DNA of 64,000 bases from Streptomyces sp. NBC_01255 (GTDB lineage Bacteria; Actinomycetota; Actinomycetes; Streptomycetales; Streptomycetaceae). A program made the position numbers and the translations under genes. The notes beneath the pieces are model-generated. The model had not been told where the DNA came from. It made no database searches and saw only the letters and a program-made list of their open reading frames with translations. This document shows, piece after piece, positions 25,806-34,259 of the stretch. The DNA is taken from positions 6,944,001 to 7,008,000 of the forward strand of contig NZ_CP108474.1 of assembly GCF_036226445.1 (NCBI RefSeq). Reading direction: 5' to 3'. The first letter of the stretch is position 1, and each line of letters opens with the position of its first letter.

Positions 25806-25819
25806 GTGACATGCGCCAC
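25806..25819 (+). promoter_or_regulatory. Possible Crp site upstream of ansP
   Basis: GTGACATGCGCCAC fits the Streptomyces Crp consensus GTG-N6-GNCAC as I recall it. It lies 110 bp upstream of the permease gene, near an AT-rich TAGCTCAAATAT that may be a promoter. A 9-bp-stem hairpin (25856-25889) is in the presumed leader. Binding is inferred. Confidence 0.35.
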
Positions 25820-25928
25820 AGTCAGCAGGCGCCCCTTGCCGTGAGGATGTGCGCTGGCCGTGCCGGGAAGACCCCCACGAGGCACGGCCGGGTACCGCAC
25901 GACCCCCCTCACGAAGGCGAACAACTCC

Positions 25929-27389
25929 ATGAGTGACCGCGTCACCGCGGCCGAGCCGCTGTCCGCCGCTCCGGCGAGCCCGGCCGCCACCCCCCACGTC
26001 GACGCAGGCGACGCCGGATACCGCAAGGACCTCAAGTCCCGGCACATCAACATGATCGCCATCGGCGGCGCCATCGGCACCGGCCTCTTCCTGGGCGCCG
26101 GCGGCCGGATGTCCCAGGCGGGCCCCTCCCTCTTCATCGCCTACGCCGTCTGCGGCGTCTTCGCCTTCTTCGTGGTGCGGGCCCTCGGCGAGCTGGTCCT
26201 CTACCGCCCCTCGTCCGGCGCCTTCGTCTCCTACGCCCGTGAGTTCATGGGCGAGAAGGGCGCCTACACGGCCGGCTGGCTGTACTTCCTCAACTGGTCG
26301 ACCACCGCCGTCGCCGACATCACCGCGGCCGCGACCTACGCCCACTTCTGGTCGATGTTCAGCGACGTCCCGCAGTGGGTCCTCGCCCTGATCGCGCTCG
26401 CGGTCGTCCTCGCCGCCAACCTCATCTCCGTGAAGTACTTCGGCGAGATGGAGTTCTGGTTCGCGATCATCAAGGTCGGCGCCCTCGTCGCCTTCATGCT
26501 GATCGGCATCTTCCTCGTCGTGACCTCGCACGAGGTCGGCGGCCACACCCCGGGCCTCGGCAACATCACCGACAACGGCGGCATCTTCCCCAACGGCATG
26601 ATGCCGATGCTGCTGCTCATCCAGGGCGTCGTCTTCGCCTACGCCTCCGTCGAGCTCTGCGGCGTCGCCGCCGGCGAGACCGAGAACCCCGAGAAGATCA
26701 TGCCGAAGGCGATCAACTCGATCATGTGGCGCGTGGGCCTCTTCTACGTCGGCTCCGTCGTCCTGCTCGCGCTGATCCTCCCGTACACCGCGTACTCCGG
26801 CGACCAGAGCCCCTTCGTCACGGTCTTCGACAAGCTGGGCATCCCCGGCGCCGCGGGCGTCATGAACCTCGTCGTCCTCACCGCCGCCCTCTCCAGCCTC
26901 AACTCGGGCCTCTACTCCACCGGCCGCATCCTGCGCTCCATGTCGCTGTCCGGCTCCGCGCCCAAGTTCACCGGCGTCATGAACAAGGGCGGCGTCCCCT
27001 ACGGCGGCATCCTCCTCACCGCGGCCTTCGGCGTCATGGGTGTCGCGCTCAACTACGTGATGCCCGGCGAGGCCTTCGAGCTGGTCCTCAACTTCGCCTC
27101 GATCGGCATCATCGGCACCTGGGCCATGATCATGGTCTGCTCGCTGCTCTTCTGGCGCAGCGCCCAGCAGGGCAAGCTGACCCGCCCCGGCTACAACCTC
27201 CCCTGGGCCCCGTACACCCAGATCGTGACCCTGGCCTTCCTCGCCTCCGTCCTCGTCCTGATGTGGATGGACGAGGGCATCAGCCGGACCACCGTGAACT
27301 GCCTCCCGCTCATCGCGGCCGCACTCGTCGGCGGCTGGTTCCTGGTCCGCCGCCGGGTCCGTACGACCGCCGCCGCGACCCGGGACTGA
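25929..27389 (+). CDS. ansP: L-asparagine permease / amino acid permease
   Basis: A 486-residue APC-superfamily transporter with about 12 transmembrane helices. [19 protein letters not shown] at the first helix, [38 protein letters not shown] and [20 protein letters not shown] match the asparagine permease branch (AnsP) closely. ATG 25929 is preceded by GAAGG. The gene is single and closed by a strong terminator at 27408. Asparagine is the most likely substrate by similarity; a broader polar amino-acid range cannot be excluded. Confidence 0.87.
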   Translation: MSDRVTAAEPLSAAPASPAATPHVDAGDAGYRKDLKSRHINMIAIGGAIGTGLFLGAGGRMSQAGPSLFIAYAVCGVFAFFVVRALGELVLYRPSSGAFVSYAREFMGEKGAYTAGWLYFLNWSTTAVADITAAATYAHFWSMFSDVPQWVLALIALAVVLAANLISVKYFGEMEFWFAIIKVGALVAFMLIGIFLVVTSHEVGGHTPGLGNITDNGGIFPNGMMPMLLLIQGVVFAYASVELCGVAAGETENPEKIMPKAINSIMWRVGLFYVGSVVLLALILPYTAYSGDQSPFVTVFDKLGIPGAAGVMNLVVLTAALSSLNSGLYSTGRILRSMSLSGSAPKFTGVMNKGGVPYGGILLTAAFGVMGVALNYVMPGEAFELVLNFASIGIIGTWAMIMVCSLLFWRSAQQGKLTRPGYNLPWAPYTQIVTLAFLASVLVLMWMDEGISRTTVNCLPLIAAALVGGWFLVRRRVRTTAAATRD

Positions 27390-27407
27390 CCTCCCCCCAC
27401 GGGAACG

Positions 27408-27450
27408 GGCGAGTCCCCCGCAGGCACCGCCTGCGGGGGACTCGCCTTTT
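27408..27450 (+). terminator. Strong intrinsic terminator after ansP
   Basis: An 18-bp perfect stem (27408-27425 with 27429-27446), 3-nt loop and TTTT tail, 18 bp after the ansP stop. It separates ansP from the formaldehyde-detoxification operon. Confidence 0.92.
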
Positions 27451-27511
27451 GTCAGGAGATAGTGGTACGCAAGAGCCTTACAAGATCCGGTCGGAGGAAG
27501 GGAAGTTCGCG

Positions 27512-28597
27512 ATGCCGCAGCACGTCCAGGGGGTCATCGCCCCCGGCAGGAACGAACCGGTACGGGTCGAGACGATCGTGATCCCCGATCCCGGCCCCGG
27601 TGAGGCCGTCGTGAAGATCCAGGCGTGCGGTGTCTGCCACACCGATCTGCACTACAAGCAGGGCGCCATCAACGACGAGTTCCCCTTCCTGCTCGGCCAC
27701 GAGGCCGCCGGAATCGTCGAGTCGGTCGGCGAGGGCGTCACCGACGTCGAGCCCGGCGACTACGTGATCCTCAACTGGCGCGCGGTGTGCGGCCAGTGCC
27801 GCGCCTGCCGGCGAGGCCGCCCCTGGTACTGCTTCGCCACCCACAACGCGAAGCAGAAGATGACCCTGCTCGACGGCACGGAGCTCTCCCCGGCCCTCGG
27901 CATCGGCGCCTTCGCCGAGAAGACCCTCGTCGCCTCGGGCCAGTGCACCAAGGTCGACCCCGCCGTCGCCCCCGAGGTCGCGGGCCTCCTCGGCTGCGGC
28001 GTCATGGCCGGCATCGGCGCCGCCATCAACACCGGGAACGTCGGCCGCGGCGACACCGTCGCCGTCATCGGCTGCGGCGGCGTCGGCGACGCGGCGATCG
28101 TCGGCTCCCGCCTCGCCGGAGCCGCGAAGATCATCGCCGTCGACATCGACGACCGGAAGCTGGAGACGGCCAAGGGGATGGGCGCCACCCACACCGTCAA
28201 CTCCCGCTCCACCGACGCCGTCGAGGCGATCCGCGAGCTCACCGGCGGCTTCGGCGCCGACGTCGTCATCGAGGCCGTCGGCCGTCCCGAGACGTACAAG
28301 CAGGCCTTCTACGCCCGCGACCTCGCCGGCACCGTCGTCCTCGTCGGCGTCCCCACCCCCGAGATGCAGCTCGAACTCCCGCTCCTCGACGTCTTCGGCC
28401 GCGGCGGCGCCCTCAAGTCCTCCTGGTACGGGGACTGCCTGCCCTCCCGCGACTTCCCGATGCTGATCGACCTGCACCAGCAGGGCCGCATCGACCTTGC
28501 CGCCTTCGTCACCGAGACCATCGGCCTCGGCGACGTCGAGAAGGCCTTCGCCCGCATGCACGAGGGCGACGTCCTCCGCTCGGTGGTGGTGCTGTGA
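27512..28597 (+). CDS. mscR: S-(hydroxymethyl)mycothiol dehydrogenase
   Basis: A 361-residue zinc-dependent alcohol dehydrogenase that oxidises the formaldehyde-mycothiol adduct (and can reduce S-nitrosomycothiol). The catalytic-zinc residues Cys42 (CGVCHTD), His63 (LGHEAAG) and the cysteine in LLGCGVMAG are present, as is the structural-zinc run [15 protein letters not shown] and the NAD motif GCGGVGDAA. The stretch [19 protein letters not shown] is characteristic of the mycothiol-dependent enzyme. ATG 27512 follows GGAGGAAGGG. The stop overlaps the next gene's start (TGATG). Confidence 0.9.
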   Translation: MPQHVQGVIAPGRNEPVRVETIVIPDPGPGEAVVKIQACGVCHTDLHYKQGAINDEFPFLLGHEAAGIVESVGEGVTDVEPGDYVILNWRAVCGQCRACRRGRPWYCFATHNAKQKMTLLDGTELSPALGIGAFAEKTLVASGQCTKVDPAVAPEVAGLLGCGVMAGIGAAINTGNVGRGDTVAVIGCGGVGDAAIVGSRLAGAAKIIAVDIDDRKLETAKGMGATHTVNSRSTDAVEAIRELTGGFGADVVIEAVGRPETYKQAFYARDLAGTVVLVGVPTPEMQLELPLLDVFGRGGALKSSWYGDCLPSRDFPMLIDLHQQGRIDLAAFVTETIGLGDVEKAFARMHEGDVLRSVVVL

Positions 28598-29226
28598 TGA
28601 GCGCCCGCATCGACCACCTCGTCACCTCAGGCACCTTCAGCCTCGACGGCGGCACCTGGGACGTCGACAACAACGTCTGGATCGTCGGCGACGACACCGA
28701 GGCCATCGTCATCGACGCCGCCCATGACGCCGAGGCGATCCTCGCCGCCCTCGACGGCCGCGCCCTGCGCGCCATCGTCTGCACCCACGGCCACAACGAC
28801 CACGTGGACGCGGCCCCGGCGCTCGCGGCCGCCACCGGCGCCCGCATCCTGCTCCACCCCGCCGACCAGCCGCTGTGGAAGCAGACCCATCCGGACCACA
28901 CCCCGGACGGCGAACTCGCCGACGGCCAGGTCCTCACCATCGCCGGCACCGATCTCGTGGTCCTGCACACCCCGGGCCACGCGCCGGGAGCGGTCTCCCT
29001 CCACGCCCCCGACCTGGGCACGGTCTTCACGGGGGACACCCTCTTCCAGGGCGGCCCCGGTGCGACGGGCCGGTCCTTCTCGGACTTCCCGACGATCGTC
29101 GACTCGATCCGCGAGAAGCTCCTCACCCTGCCGCCGGAGACGGTGGTACGGACCGGCCACGGCGACCCGACGACGATCGGCGCCGAGGCCCCGCACCTCC
29201 AGGAATGGATCAACCGAGGCCACTGA
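28597..29226 (+). CDS. Metallo-beta-lactamase-fold hydrolase, putative S-formylmycothiol hydrolase
   Basis: A 209-residue glyoxalase-II-like hydrolase with CTHGHNDHVDAAP, HTPGHAPGAVS, FTGDTLFQGGPGATGR and VVRTGHGDPTT, all metal-site elements of the fold. It overlaps the mycothiol-dependent formaldehyde dehydrogenase by one base, the same arrangement as Rv2259-Rv2260 in Mycobacterium tuberculosis. It is therefore the likely enzyme that hydrolyses S-formylmycothiol to formate and mycothiol; this is a context inference. Its 3' end overlaps the convergent pseudouridine synthase gene by 17 bp. Confidence 0.87.
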   Translation: MSARIDHLVTSGTFSLDGGTWDVDNNVWIVGDDTEAIVIDAAHDAEAILAALDGRALRAIVCTHGHNDHVDAAPALAAATGARILLHPADQPLWKQTHPDHTPDGELADGQVLTIAGTDLVVLHTPGHAPGAVSLHAPDLGTVFTGDTLFQGGPGATGRSFSDFPTIVDSIREKLLTLPPETVVRTGHGDPTTIGAEAPHLQEWINRGH

Positions 29227-30136
29227 GAGACAGCCAGCTCTCGAAAGACCTCGCCACGCCCGTGAACGGGTCGGTGAACTCCAGTGTCCGCGCCAGCAGT
29301 TGAAGCGGCCGTGAGAAGTCCTCCGACCCGTCCTCACGCACGACGGGATAGACCGGATCGTGCAGGATCGGCAGCCCCAGCGCGTTCATGTGCACCCGCA
29401 GCTGATGCGTCCGCCCGGTGACGGGCACGAGCCGGTACCGCCCGAGCCCTCCGCAGTGCCGGAGGAGCTCGACCCGGCTCTCGCTGTTCGGCTCGCCCGG
29501 CACCTCCCGGGCGGCCATCACCCCGCGCTCCTTCTCGATACGGCTCCGCACGGTCACCGGCAGCTCCACCGCCGGGTCGTACGGCGCCACCGCCTCGTAC
29601 TCCTTGCGTACGAGCCGGTCCCGGAACAGCGTCTGGTACGCGCCCCGGTCCTCCTCCCGTACGACGAACAGCACGAGCCCCGCCGTCAGCCGGTCCAGCC
29701 GGTGCGCGGGCTGGAGCCGCGGCAGCCCGAGCTCCCGCCGCAGCCGGGCCATCGCGGTCTCCGTGACGTGCCGCCCCCGGGGCATGGTCGCCAGGAAGTG
29801 CGGCTTGTCCACGACCAGGATCCGCTCGTCCCGGTGGACGATCCCGATGTCGAAGGGGACCGGCACCTCGGCGGGGAAGTCCCGGTGGAACCACAGGTAC
29901 CGCCCCACGGTGTACGGCTCGTCCCCGGTCACCGGTCCGTCGGCCCCGACGAACCGCCCCTGCCGCAGCATCTCCTCGACCCGCTCGGGCCCCACGGCCG
30001 ACGCGTACCGGTCGAGCAGATGCTCCCGTACGGTCGCCCACTCCCCGCCGGGATCCTCCGGCAGCCGCACCCGCACGGGATCGATCCCGTGCCGCTGGGG
30101 GAGCGGCGCGGCCGGCGCCTTCGCTCTCCGTCTCAC
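29210..30136 (-). CDS. RluA-family pseudouridine synthase
   Basis: A 308-residue RNA pseudouridine synthase. The catalytic-aspartate motif HRLDRLTAG lies near residue 145; FDIGIVHRDERILVVDKPHFLA precedes it and PVTGRTHQLRVHMNALGLPILHDPVYP follows, both standard for the RluA group. The target (23S rRNA or tRNA uridine) cannot be inferred. GTG 30136 is the likely start with GAGGCGGAGCG upstream. It is downstream of a tRNA gene on the same strand but separated from it by a terminator hairpin. Confidence 0.88.
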   Translation of the reverse strand: MRRRAKAPAAPLPQRHGIDPVRVRLPEDPGGEWATVREHLLDRYASAVGPERVEEMLRQGRFVGADGPVTGDEPYTVGRYLWFHRDFPAEVPVPFDIGIVHRDERILVVDKPHFLATMPRGRHVTETAMARLRRELGLPRLQPAHRLDRLTAGLVLFVVREEDRGAYQTLFRDRLVRKEYEAVAPYDPAVELPVTVRSRIEKERGVMAAREVPGEPNSESRVELLRHCGGLGRYRLVPVTGRTHQLRVHMNALGLPILHDPVYPVVREDGSEDFSRPLQLLARTLEFTDPFTGVARSFESWLSLSGLG

Positions 30137-30170
30137 CGCTCCGCCTCGTGCCGCGCGTACCCATGCAAGA

Positions 30171-30201
30171 AGTCCCGGTCGAGATGATCTCGACCGGGAC
30201 T
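30171..30201 (-). terminator. Terminator hairpin after tRNA-Leu
   Basis: AGTCCCGGTCGAGAT and its complement (stem of about 13-15 bp, very small loop) span 30171-30201, with TTCTT on the minus-strand 3' side. It lies 5 bp after the tRNA CCA end. Confidence 0.85.
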
Positions 30202-30206
30202 CCGTG

Positions 30207-30294
30207 TGGTGTCCGAGGGGGGACTTGAACCCCCACGCCCGATAAAGGGCACTAGCACCTCAAGCTAGCGCGTCTGCCATTCCGCCACCCGGAC
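30207..30294 (-). tRNA. tRNA-Leu (anticodon GAG)
   Basis: Reading the minus strand: acceptor GTCCGGG, D-arm GCGGAATGGCAGACGC, anticodon stem CTAGC/GCTAG with loop TTGAGGT (anticodon GAG, plus-strand 30259-30261), a long variable arm TGCCC-GGGCG, T-arm GGGGGTTCAAGTCCCCC, acceptor CTCGGAC and an encoded CCA (30207-30209). The long class-II variable arm fits tRNA-Leu. It decodes CUC/CUU leucine codons, CUC being a major codon in these genes. Confidence 0.95.
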
Positions 30295-30515
30295 AAGGTG
30301 TCTTGTCTTCCGGGCCGCTCGGCCCTTCCGACGTGGAAAACAATAGCAAACATTCGAGGGGGTCGATCACCACCCCCTCACCACCCCCTTTCCGGCCTCC
30401 GTCGTGTGAAGGCGGCATGTCGGCCGACCGTCGCCCTTGGGCGGTGAGGGGGCCACGCGGGAGGATGGGGTCGATCACAAGGAACCACGTGGGGCACGTA
30501 GTGGGAGGAAGCAGA

Positions 30516-31841
30516 GTGAGCGAGTCGAACACGGCGCGGGGCATCACCGGTGAGAACGAGGTCGTCGATCTCTGTCGCGACCTCATCCGCATCGACACCA
30601 GCAACTACGGCGACCACTCCGGCCCGGGCGAGCGGGCGGCGGCCGAGTACATCGCCGAGAAGCTCGCGGAGGTCGGACTCGAACCGAAGATCATCGAGTC
30701 GCACAAGGGGCGGGCCTCCACCGTCGCGCGGATCGAGGGCGAGGACCCGTCCCGCCCGGCCCTGCTCATCCACGGCCACACCGACGTCGTCCCGGCCAAC
30801 GCCGAGGACTGGACCCACCACCCCTTCTCGGGCGAGATCGCCGACGGCTGTGTCTGGGGCCGCGGCGCCGTCGACATGAAGGACATGGACGCGATGACCC
30901 TCGCGGTCGTCCGGGACCGGATGCGCAGCGGCCGCAAGCCCCCGCGTGACGTCGTCCTCGCGTTCCTCGCCGACGAGGAGGCCGGCGGCACGTACGGCGC
31001 CCGGCACCTGGTCGACAAGCACCGGGGCCTCTTCGACGGGGTCACGGAGGCGATCGGCGAGGTCGGCGGCTTCTCCTTCACCGTCAACGAGAACCTGCGG
31101 CTCTACCTCGTGGAGACGGCCCAGAAGGGCATGCACTGGATGCGGCTGACCGTCGAGGGCACGGCCGGCCACGGCTCGATGACCAACGACGACAACGCGA
31201 TCACGGAGCTCTGCGAGGCCGTCGGCCGTCTCGGCCGCCACCAGTGGCCGGTACGGGTCACCAAGACCGTCCGTTCCTTCCTGGACGAGCTCTCCGACGC
31301 GCTCGGCACCCCCCTCGACCCCGAGGACATGGACGGCACCCTCGCCAAGCTCGGCGGCATCGCCAAGATGGTCGGCGCCACCCTGCGCAACTCGGCCGCC
31401 CCGACCATGCTCGGTGCCGGGTACAAGGTGAACGTCATCCCCGGCCAGGCCACGGCGCACGTCGACGGCCGCTTCCTGCCCGGGTACGAGCAGGAGTTCC
31501 TGGCCGATCTCGACCGGATCCTCGGACCCCGGGTGAAGCGCGAGGACGTGCACGGCGACAAGGCCCTGGAGACCAGCTTCGACGGGGCCCTGGTCGACGC
31601 CATGCAGCTGGCGCTGAGCGCCGAGGACCCGATCGCCCGCGCCGTGCCGTACATGCTGTCCGGCGGCACCGACGCGAAGTCCTTCGACGACCTCGGCATC
31701 CGCTGCTTCGGCTTCGCGCCGCTCCAGCTGCCGCCGGAGCTCGACTTCGCCGGGATGTTCCACGGCGTCGACGAGCGCGTGCCGGTCGACGGCCTGAAGT
31801 TCGGCGTCCGCGTCCTCGACCGTTTCCTCGACGCCTGCTGA
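30516..31841 (+). CDS. M20-family metallopeptidase/deacylase
   Basis: A 441-residue cytoplasmic M20 hydrolase. The first metal motif HGHTDVV places ligands at His88 and the adjacent catalytic Asp90, GRGAVDMKD supplies the bridging aspartate (about 120), and DEEAGG the general base and next ligand (about 154). AGHGSMTNDDNA is the dimerisation-domain hallmark. GTG 30516 follows GGGAGGAAG. Family members act as aminopeptidases, dipeptidases or acyl-amino-acid deacylases; the substrate is open. It precedes the chaplin genes, separated by a GC-rich hairpin at 31888. Confidence 0.88.
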   Translation: MSESNTARGITGENEVVDLCRDLIRIDTSNYGDHSGPGERAAAEYIAEKLAEVGLEPKIIESHKGRASTVARIEGEDPSRPALLIHGHTDVVPANAEDWTHHPFSGEIADGCVWGRGAVDMKDMDAMTLAVVRDRMRSGRKPPRDVVLAFLADEEAGGTYGARHLVDKHRGLFDGVTEAIGEVGGFSFTVNENLRLYLVETAQKGMHWMRLTVEGTAGHGSMTNDDNAITELCEAVGRLGRHQWPVRVTKTVRSFLDELSDALGTPLDPEDMDGTLAKLGGIAKMVGATLRNSAAPTMLGAGYKVNVIPGQATAHVDGRFLPGYEQEFLADLDRILGPRVKREDVHGDKALETSFDGALVDAMQLALSAEDPIARAVPYMLSGGTDAKSFDDLGIRCFGFAPLQLPPELDFAGMFHGVDERVPVDGLKFGVRVLDRFLDAC

Positions 31842-31887
31842 ATTCGACCGCCCGTCTCATGTGTGACCGGAAAGAGTGAATGAACTC

Positions 31888-31904
31888 GGGGGCTCGTAGC
31901 CCCC
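31888..31904 (+). terminator. Short GC-rich hairpin between the M20 gene and chpH
   Basis: GGGGGCT-CGT-AGCCCCC, a 7-bp stem 46 bp after the M20 stop with a weak T-run. It probably isolates chpH transcription. Confidence 0.6.
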
Positions 31905-31970
31905 TCCATTCCCCCTCGTTACAGGTGGTGCGGTCCGCGGCTGGGATCGCATTGGCAACTAGGAGGAATA

Positions 31971-32204
31971 ATGATCAAGAAGGTCGTCGCTGCTGCGGCT
32001 GCCACTGGCGGTCTCGTTCTCGCGGGTGCGGGCATGGCCGTTGCCGACGCGGGCGCTCAGGGTGCCGCCATCGGTTCCCCCGGCGTGCTCTCGGGCAACG
32101 TCGTCCAGGTTCCCGTTCACGTCCCGGTGAACGTGTGCGGCAACACGGTCTCCGTGATCGGTCTGCTGAACCCCGCCTTCGGCAACACCTGCGTCAACGC
32201 CTGA
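31971..32204 (+). CDS. chpH: Short chaplin ChpH
   Basis: A 77-residue secreted surface-active protein. A Sec signal peptide ends near residue 27 (MAVADA), leaving a single chaplin domain ([20 protein letters not shown]) with the two conserved cysteines Cys56 and Cys74 (disulfide) and the NPAFGNTC end. Short chaplins assemble into amyloid fibrils on aerial hyphae and spores, lowering surface tension. An excellent AGGAGG (31961-31966) precedes ATG 31971. It is followed by a strong terminator and then the long chaplin gene, the same order as chpH-chpC in S. coelicolor. Confidence 0.96.
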   Translation: MIKKVVAAAAATGGLVLAGAGMAVADAGAQGAAIGSPGVLSGNVVQVPVHVPVNVCGNTVSVIGLLNPAFGNTCVNA

Positions 32205-32237
32205 CGTTGTGCCTCGCCCGTAAGGGTGTGAGCCGGT

Positions 32238-32274
32238 CCGGCCCCGGAGTGCGTGCCATGCACTCCGGGGCCGG
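32238..32274 (+). terminator. Terminator after chpH
   Basis: A 15-bp perfect stem (32238-32252 with 32260-32274) and 7-nt loop, 33 bp after the chpH stop, between the two chaplin genes. Confidence 0.88.
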
Positions 32275-32358
32275 TGGCCATTTCCGCCCCGGGTGATCCA
32301 CCCGGTGGCCCTTTTGCGAAGCCGAGAAGGCGAGAGCCGAAAAGGCAGGGAACAAGCT

Positions 32359-33192
32359 ATGCGACAGGTCACGCGCAAAGGTCTCATCACCGTCGCCGCC
32401 GCGGGAGGCGTTTTCGCCGCCGTCGGTGGCGGTTACGCGCACGCCGATTCCGGCGCGAGCGGTACGGCCAAGAATTCCCCGGGCGTCGCGTCCGGAAACT
32501 CCGTCCAGGTCCCGGTGCACGTACCGGTCAACGCCTGCGGCAACACCGTCAACGTCGTCGGACTGCTGAACCCGGCGATGGGCAACAAGTGCGCCAACAC
32601 CTCCAAGCCCGGCAAGCCGGGCGGCGGCTCGTCCGCCGGCGGGCACACGAGCGACTCTCCCGGTGTGGGCTCCGGCAACACTGTGCAGGTGCCGGTCGAC
32701 GTCCCGGTGAACGTGTGCGGCAACAGCGTCACGGGCATCGGCCTGGGCAACGCCGCCGCGGGCAACGACTGCGGCAACGGCATCGAGCCGACGCACCCGG
32801 GCAACCCCGGGAATCCGGGCAACCCCGGCAATCCGGGGAACCCCGGCAATCCGGGGAACCCCGGGAACCCTGGGAATCCTGGCAACCCCGGTAACCCCGG
32901 CACTCCGGGCAACCCTGGTAACCCCGGCACTCCGGGCAACCCGGGTAACCCCGGCACCCCGGGCAACCCCGGTACCCCGGGCACGCCCGGTAACCCCGGT
33001 ACTCCGGGAAGCGACGGCGGGTCGCACACCCCCGGCGCGAACACGCCCGATACGCACGGCCTCACGCAGCCGCGTGCTGTCGAGGAGCTCGCCGAGACCG
33101 GTTCCGGCCCGCTCGGTGTGATCGTTCCCGCGGGCGCCGGTCTGCTGCTCGCCGGTTCGCTGATCTACCGTCGCGCCCGCAGCGCGGCCTGA
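32359..33192 (+). CDS. chpC: Long, wall-anchored chaplin with a collagen-like linker
   Basis: A 277-residue secreted protein. Signal peptide to about residue 30; chaplin domain 1 with Cys60 and Cys78; chaplin domain 2 with Cys120 and Cys138; then 24 consecutive Pro-Gly-X triplets (residues 147-218); then a sortase signal LAETG (244-248), a hydrophobic stretch and a basic tail. Sortase anchors such long chaplins to the wall, where they nucleate chaplin fibrils. ATG 32359 is preceded by AGGGAA. The collagen-like linker is unusually long and regular. Its position next to chpH matches chpC; the symbol rests on that. Confidence 0.92.
   Translation: MRQVTRKGLITVAAAGGVFAAVGGGYAHADSGASGTAKNSPGVASGNSVQVPVHVPVNACGNTVNVVGLLNPAMGNKCANTSKPGKPGGGSSAGGHTSDSPGVGSGNTVQVPVDVPVNVCGNSVTGIGLGNAAAGNDCGNGIEPTHPGNPGNPGNPGNPGNPGNPGNPGNPGNPGNPGNPGTPGNPGNPGTPGNPGNPGTPGNPGTPGTPGNPGTPGSDGGSHTPGANTPDTHGLTQPRAVEELAETGSGPLGVIVPAGAGLLLAGSLIYRRARSAA
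32797..33012 (+). repeat. 24 tandem 9-bp repeats encoding (PGN/PGT) triplets
   Basis: Units of the form CCNGGNAAC/ACT encode 17 PGN, 6 PGT and 1 PGS without interruption. Third positions vary between units, so the DNA repeat is imperfect, but copy number may still drift by slippage or recombination. Confidence 0.9.
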
Positions 33193-33211
33193 TCCCACCG
33201 CACCACGCACG

Positions 33212-33236
33212 GGGGCCCCGCACACGGCGGGGCCCC
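33212..33236 (+). terminator. Terminator between chpC and the DUF5703 gene
   Basis: GGGGCCCCGC (33212-33221) pairs with GCGGGGCCCC (33227-33236) around a 5-nt loop and is followed by TTCT. It lies 20 bp after the chpC stop and 11 bp from the stop of the convergent gene, so it may serve both. Confidence 0.82.
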
Positions 33237-33246
33237 TTCTCGTCAC

Positions 33247-33435
33247 CTACCAGGTCGCCCGGATCTGGCGGATGATCCGCCGCTTCAGCCGCACTCTGCG
33301 GCTCCCGTCCCGGTGCAGGCTCAGACGGTCCAACTCCCAGTGTCCGTACTCGGCATGGTCGGTCAGCAGTCGCGTCGCCTCCTTGCGGGAGACACCGCGC
33401 GGCACGTACACGTCGACAAATTCGTATTCCGGCAT
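33247..33435 (-). CDS. DUF5703 small protein
   Basis: A 62-residue basic protein (MPEYEFVDVYVPRGVSRKEA at the N-terminus; arginine-rich C-terminus) that I recognise as the DUF5703 family, conserved in actinobacteria next to chaplin genes. Function unknown. No Shine-Dalgarno is visible before ATG 33435; leaderless initiation is possible. The VPRGVSRKEATRLLTDHAEY segment suggests a small alpha/beta fold. Confidence 0.78.
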   Translation of the reverse strand: MPEYEFVDVYVPRGVSRKEATRLLTDHAEYGHWELDRLSLHRDGSRRVRLKRRIIRQIRATW

Positions 33436-33482
33436 CGCATCTATTGTGCGGGCACCGGCCCGGTACGGATAGCGTGCGTCCC

Positions 33483-34193
33483 ATGTCTGATGCTGCGCAG
33501 CCCACCGCTGCCGAGGTACGCGCCGCCGCCGAGGCGGTCAAAGCCGCACTGGACCGTCACCTCGCGGCGGTCGAACGCCGCACGGGGGACGACGACACGG
33601 CCGTCTACGAGGCCTTCAACGCCCTCGCGGCGGCAGCCGAGGAGTACGACGAACTCCTCTACGACCGCTACGACGAGGTCACCCCCTTCGAGATCCCCGG
33701 CGCGGACGGAGCCCTGCCGCCCTACGCCGGACCTGACGAACCTCATGCCCTCAGCCTCCTGATCCGCCGCGACTACGCCGTGGTGGAACCGCAGCGGCTG
33801 TTCGCCCAGGCGCGGCGCGTCGCCGAACTCGACGGCGAGGAGGACACGAAGGGGGCGGCGGCCAAGGCGGACGTCTCCCCCCTCGCCGCGCTCGGGGTCC
33901 TCTTCGGTGAGTACGAACCCGACGAGATCGCCTCCCGGCACAAGGAGTTCGGCCTGGAGGAGGGTGACTCCACGCTCTGGGTCACCGCCGCCGAGGAGCT
34001 CCCGGAGCCGGGGGAGTGGCTCAACGCCCCCTTCGAGCACGCCGATCCGGAGCGGATCATCTGTCGCTTCGACGTCAGCTCCGTCTTCGACGAGAACGAG
34101 GACGAGGACGAGGACGAAGACGACGAGGACGAAGGCGGGGCCGGGGTCGGGGCCGCGGGGGACAAGCCCGTGACCGTGGGCGACGGCTCCTGA
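33483..34193 (+). CDS. Hypothetical protein with a strongly acidic C-terminal tail
   Basis: A 236-residue cytosolic protein, no recognised family name. The N-terminal part is alanine-rich and helical (ADVRAAAEAVKAAL-like), the middle part mixed (SPLAALGVLFGEYEPDEIASRH), and residues about 202-218 form an almost uninterrupted Asp/Glu run encoded by repeated GAG/GAC codons. The core is probably conserved in Streptomyces. A strong terminator follows. The acidic tail may bind basic proteins or ribosomal components, but nothing in the sequence shows this. Confidence 0.75.
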   Translation: MSDAAQPTAAEVRAAAEAVKAALDRHLAAVERRTGDDDTAVYEAFNALAAAAEEYDELLYDRYDEVTPFEIPGADGALPPYAGPDEPHALSLLIRRDYAVVEPQRLFAQARRVAELDGEEDTKGAAAKADVSPLAALGVLFGEYEPDEIASRHKEFGLEEGDSTLWVTAAEELPEPGEWLNAPFEHADPERIICRFDVSSVFDENEDEDEDEDDEDEGGAGVGAAGDKPVTVGDGS

Positions 34194-34199
34194 GGAGAC

Positions 34200-34242
34200 G
34201 GCGGAGGGCCGGAACCCCGCAAGGGTGTTCCGGCCCTCCGCC
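34200..34242. terminator. Bidirectional terminator
   Basis: A 16-bp perfect stem (34200-34215 with 34227-34242) and 11-nt loop between the convergent acidic-tail gene and the RecD2-like gene. Confidence 0.88.
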
Positions 34243-34259
34243 GCTTCTCCCGTTCGCTC

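Noticed and set aside
32797..33012. CRISPR array
   Set aside because: The 9-bp units are contiguous and in frame with the chaplin reading frame; there are no spacers.
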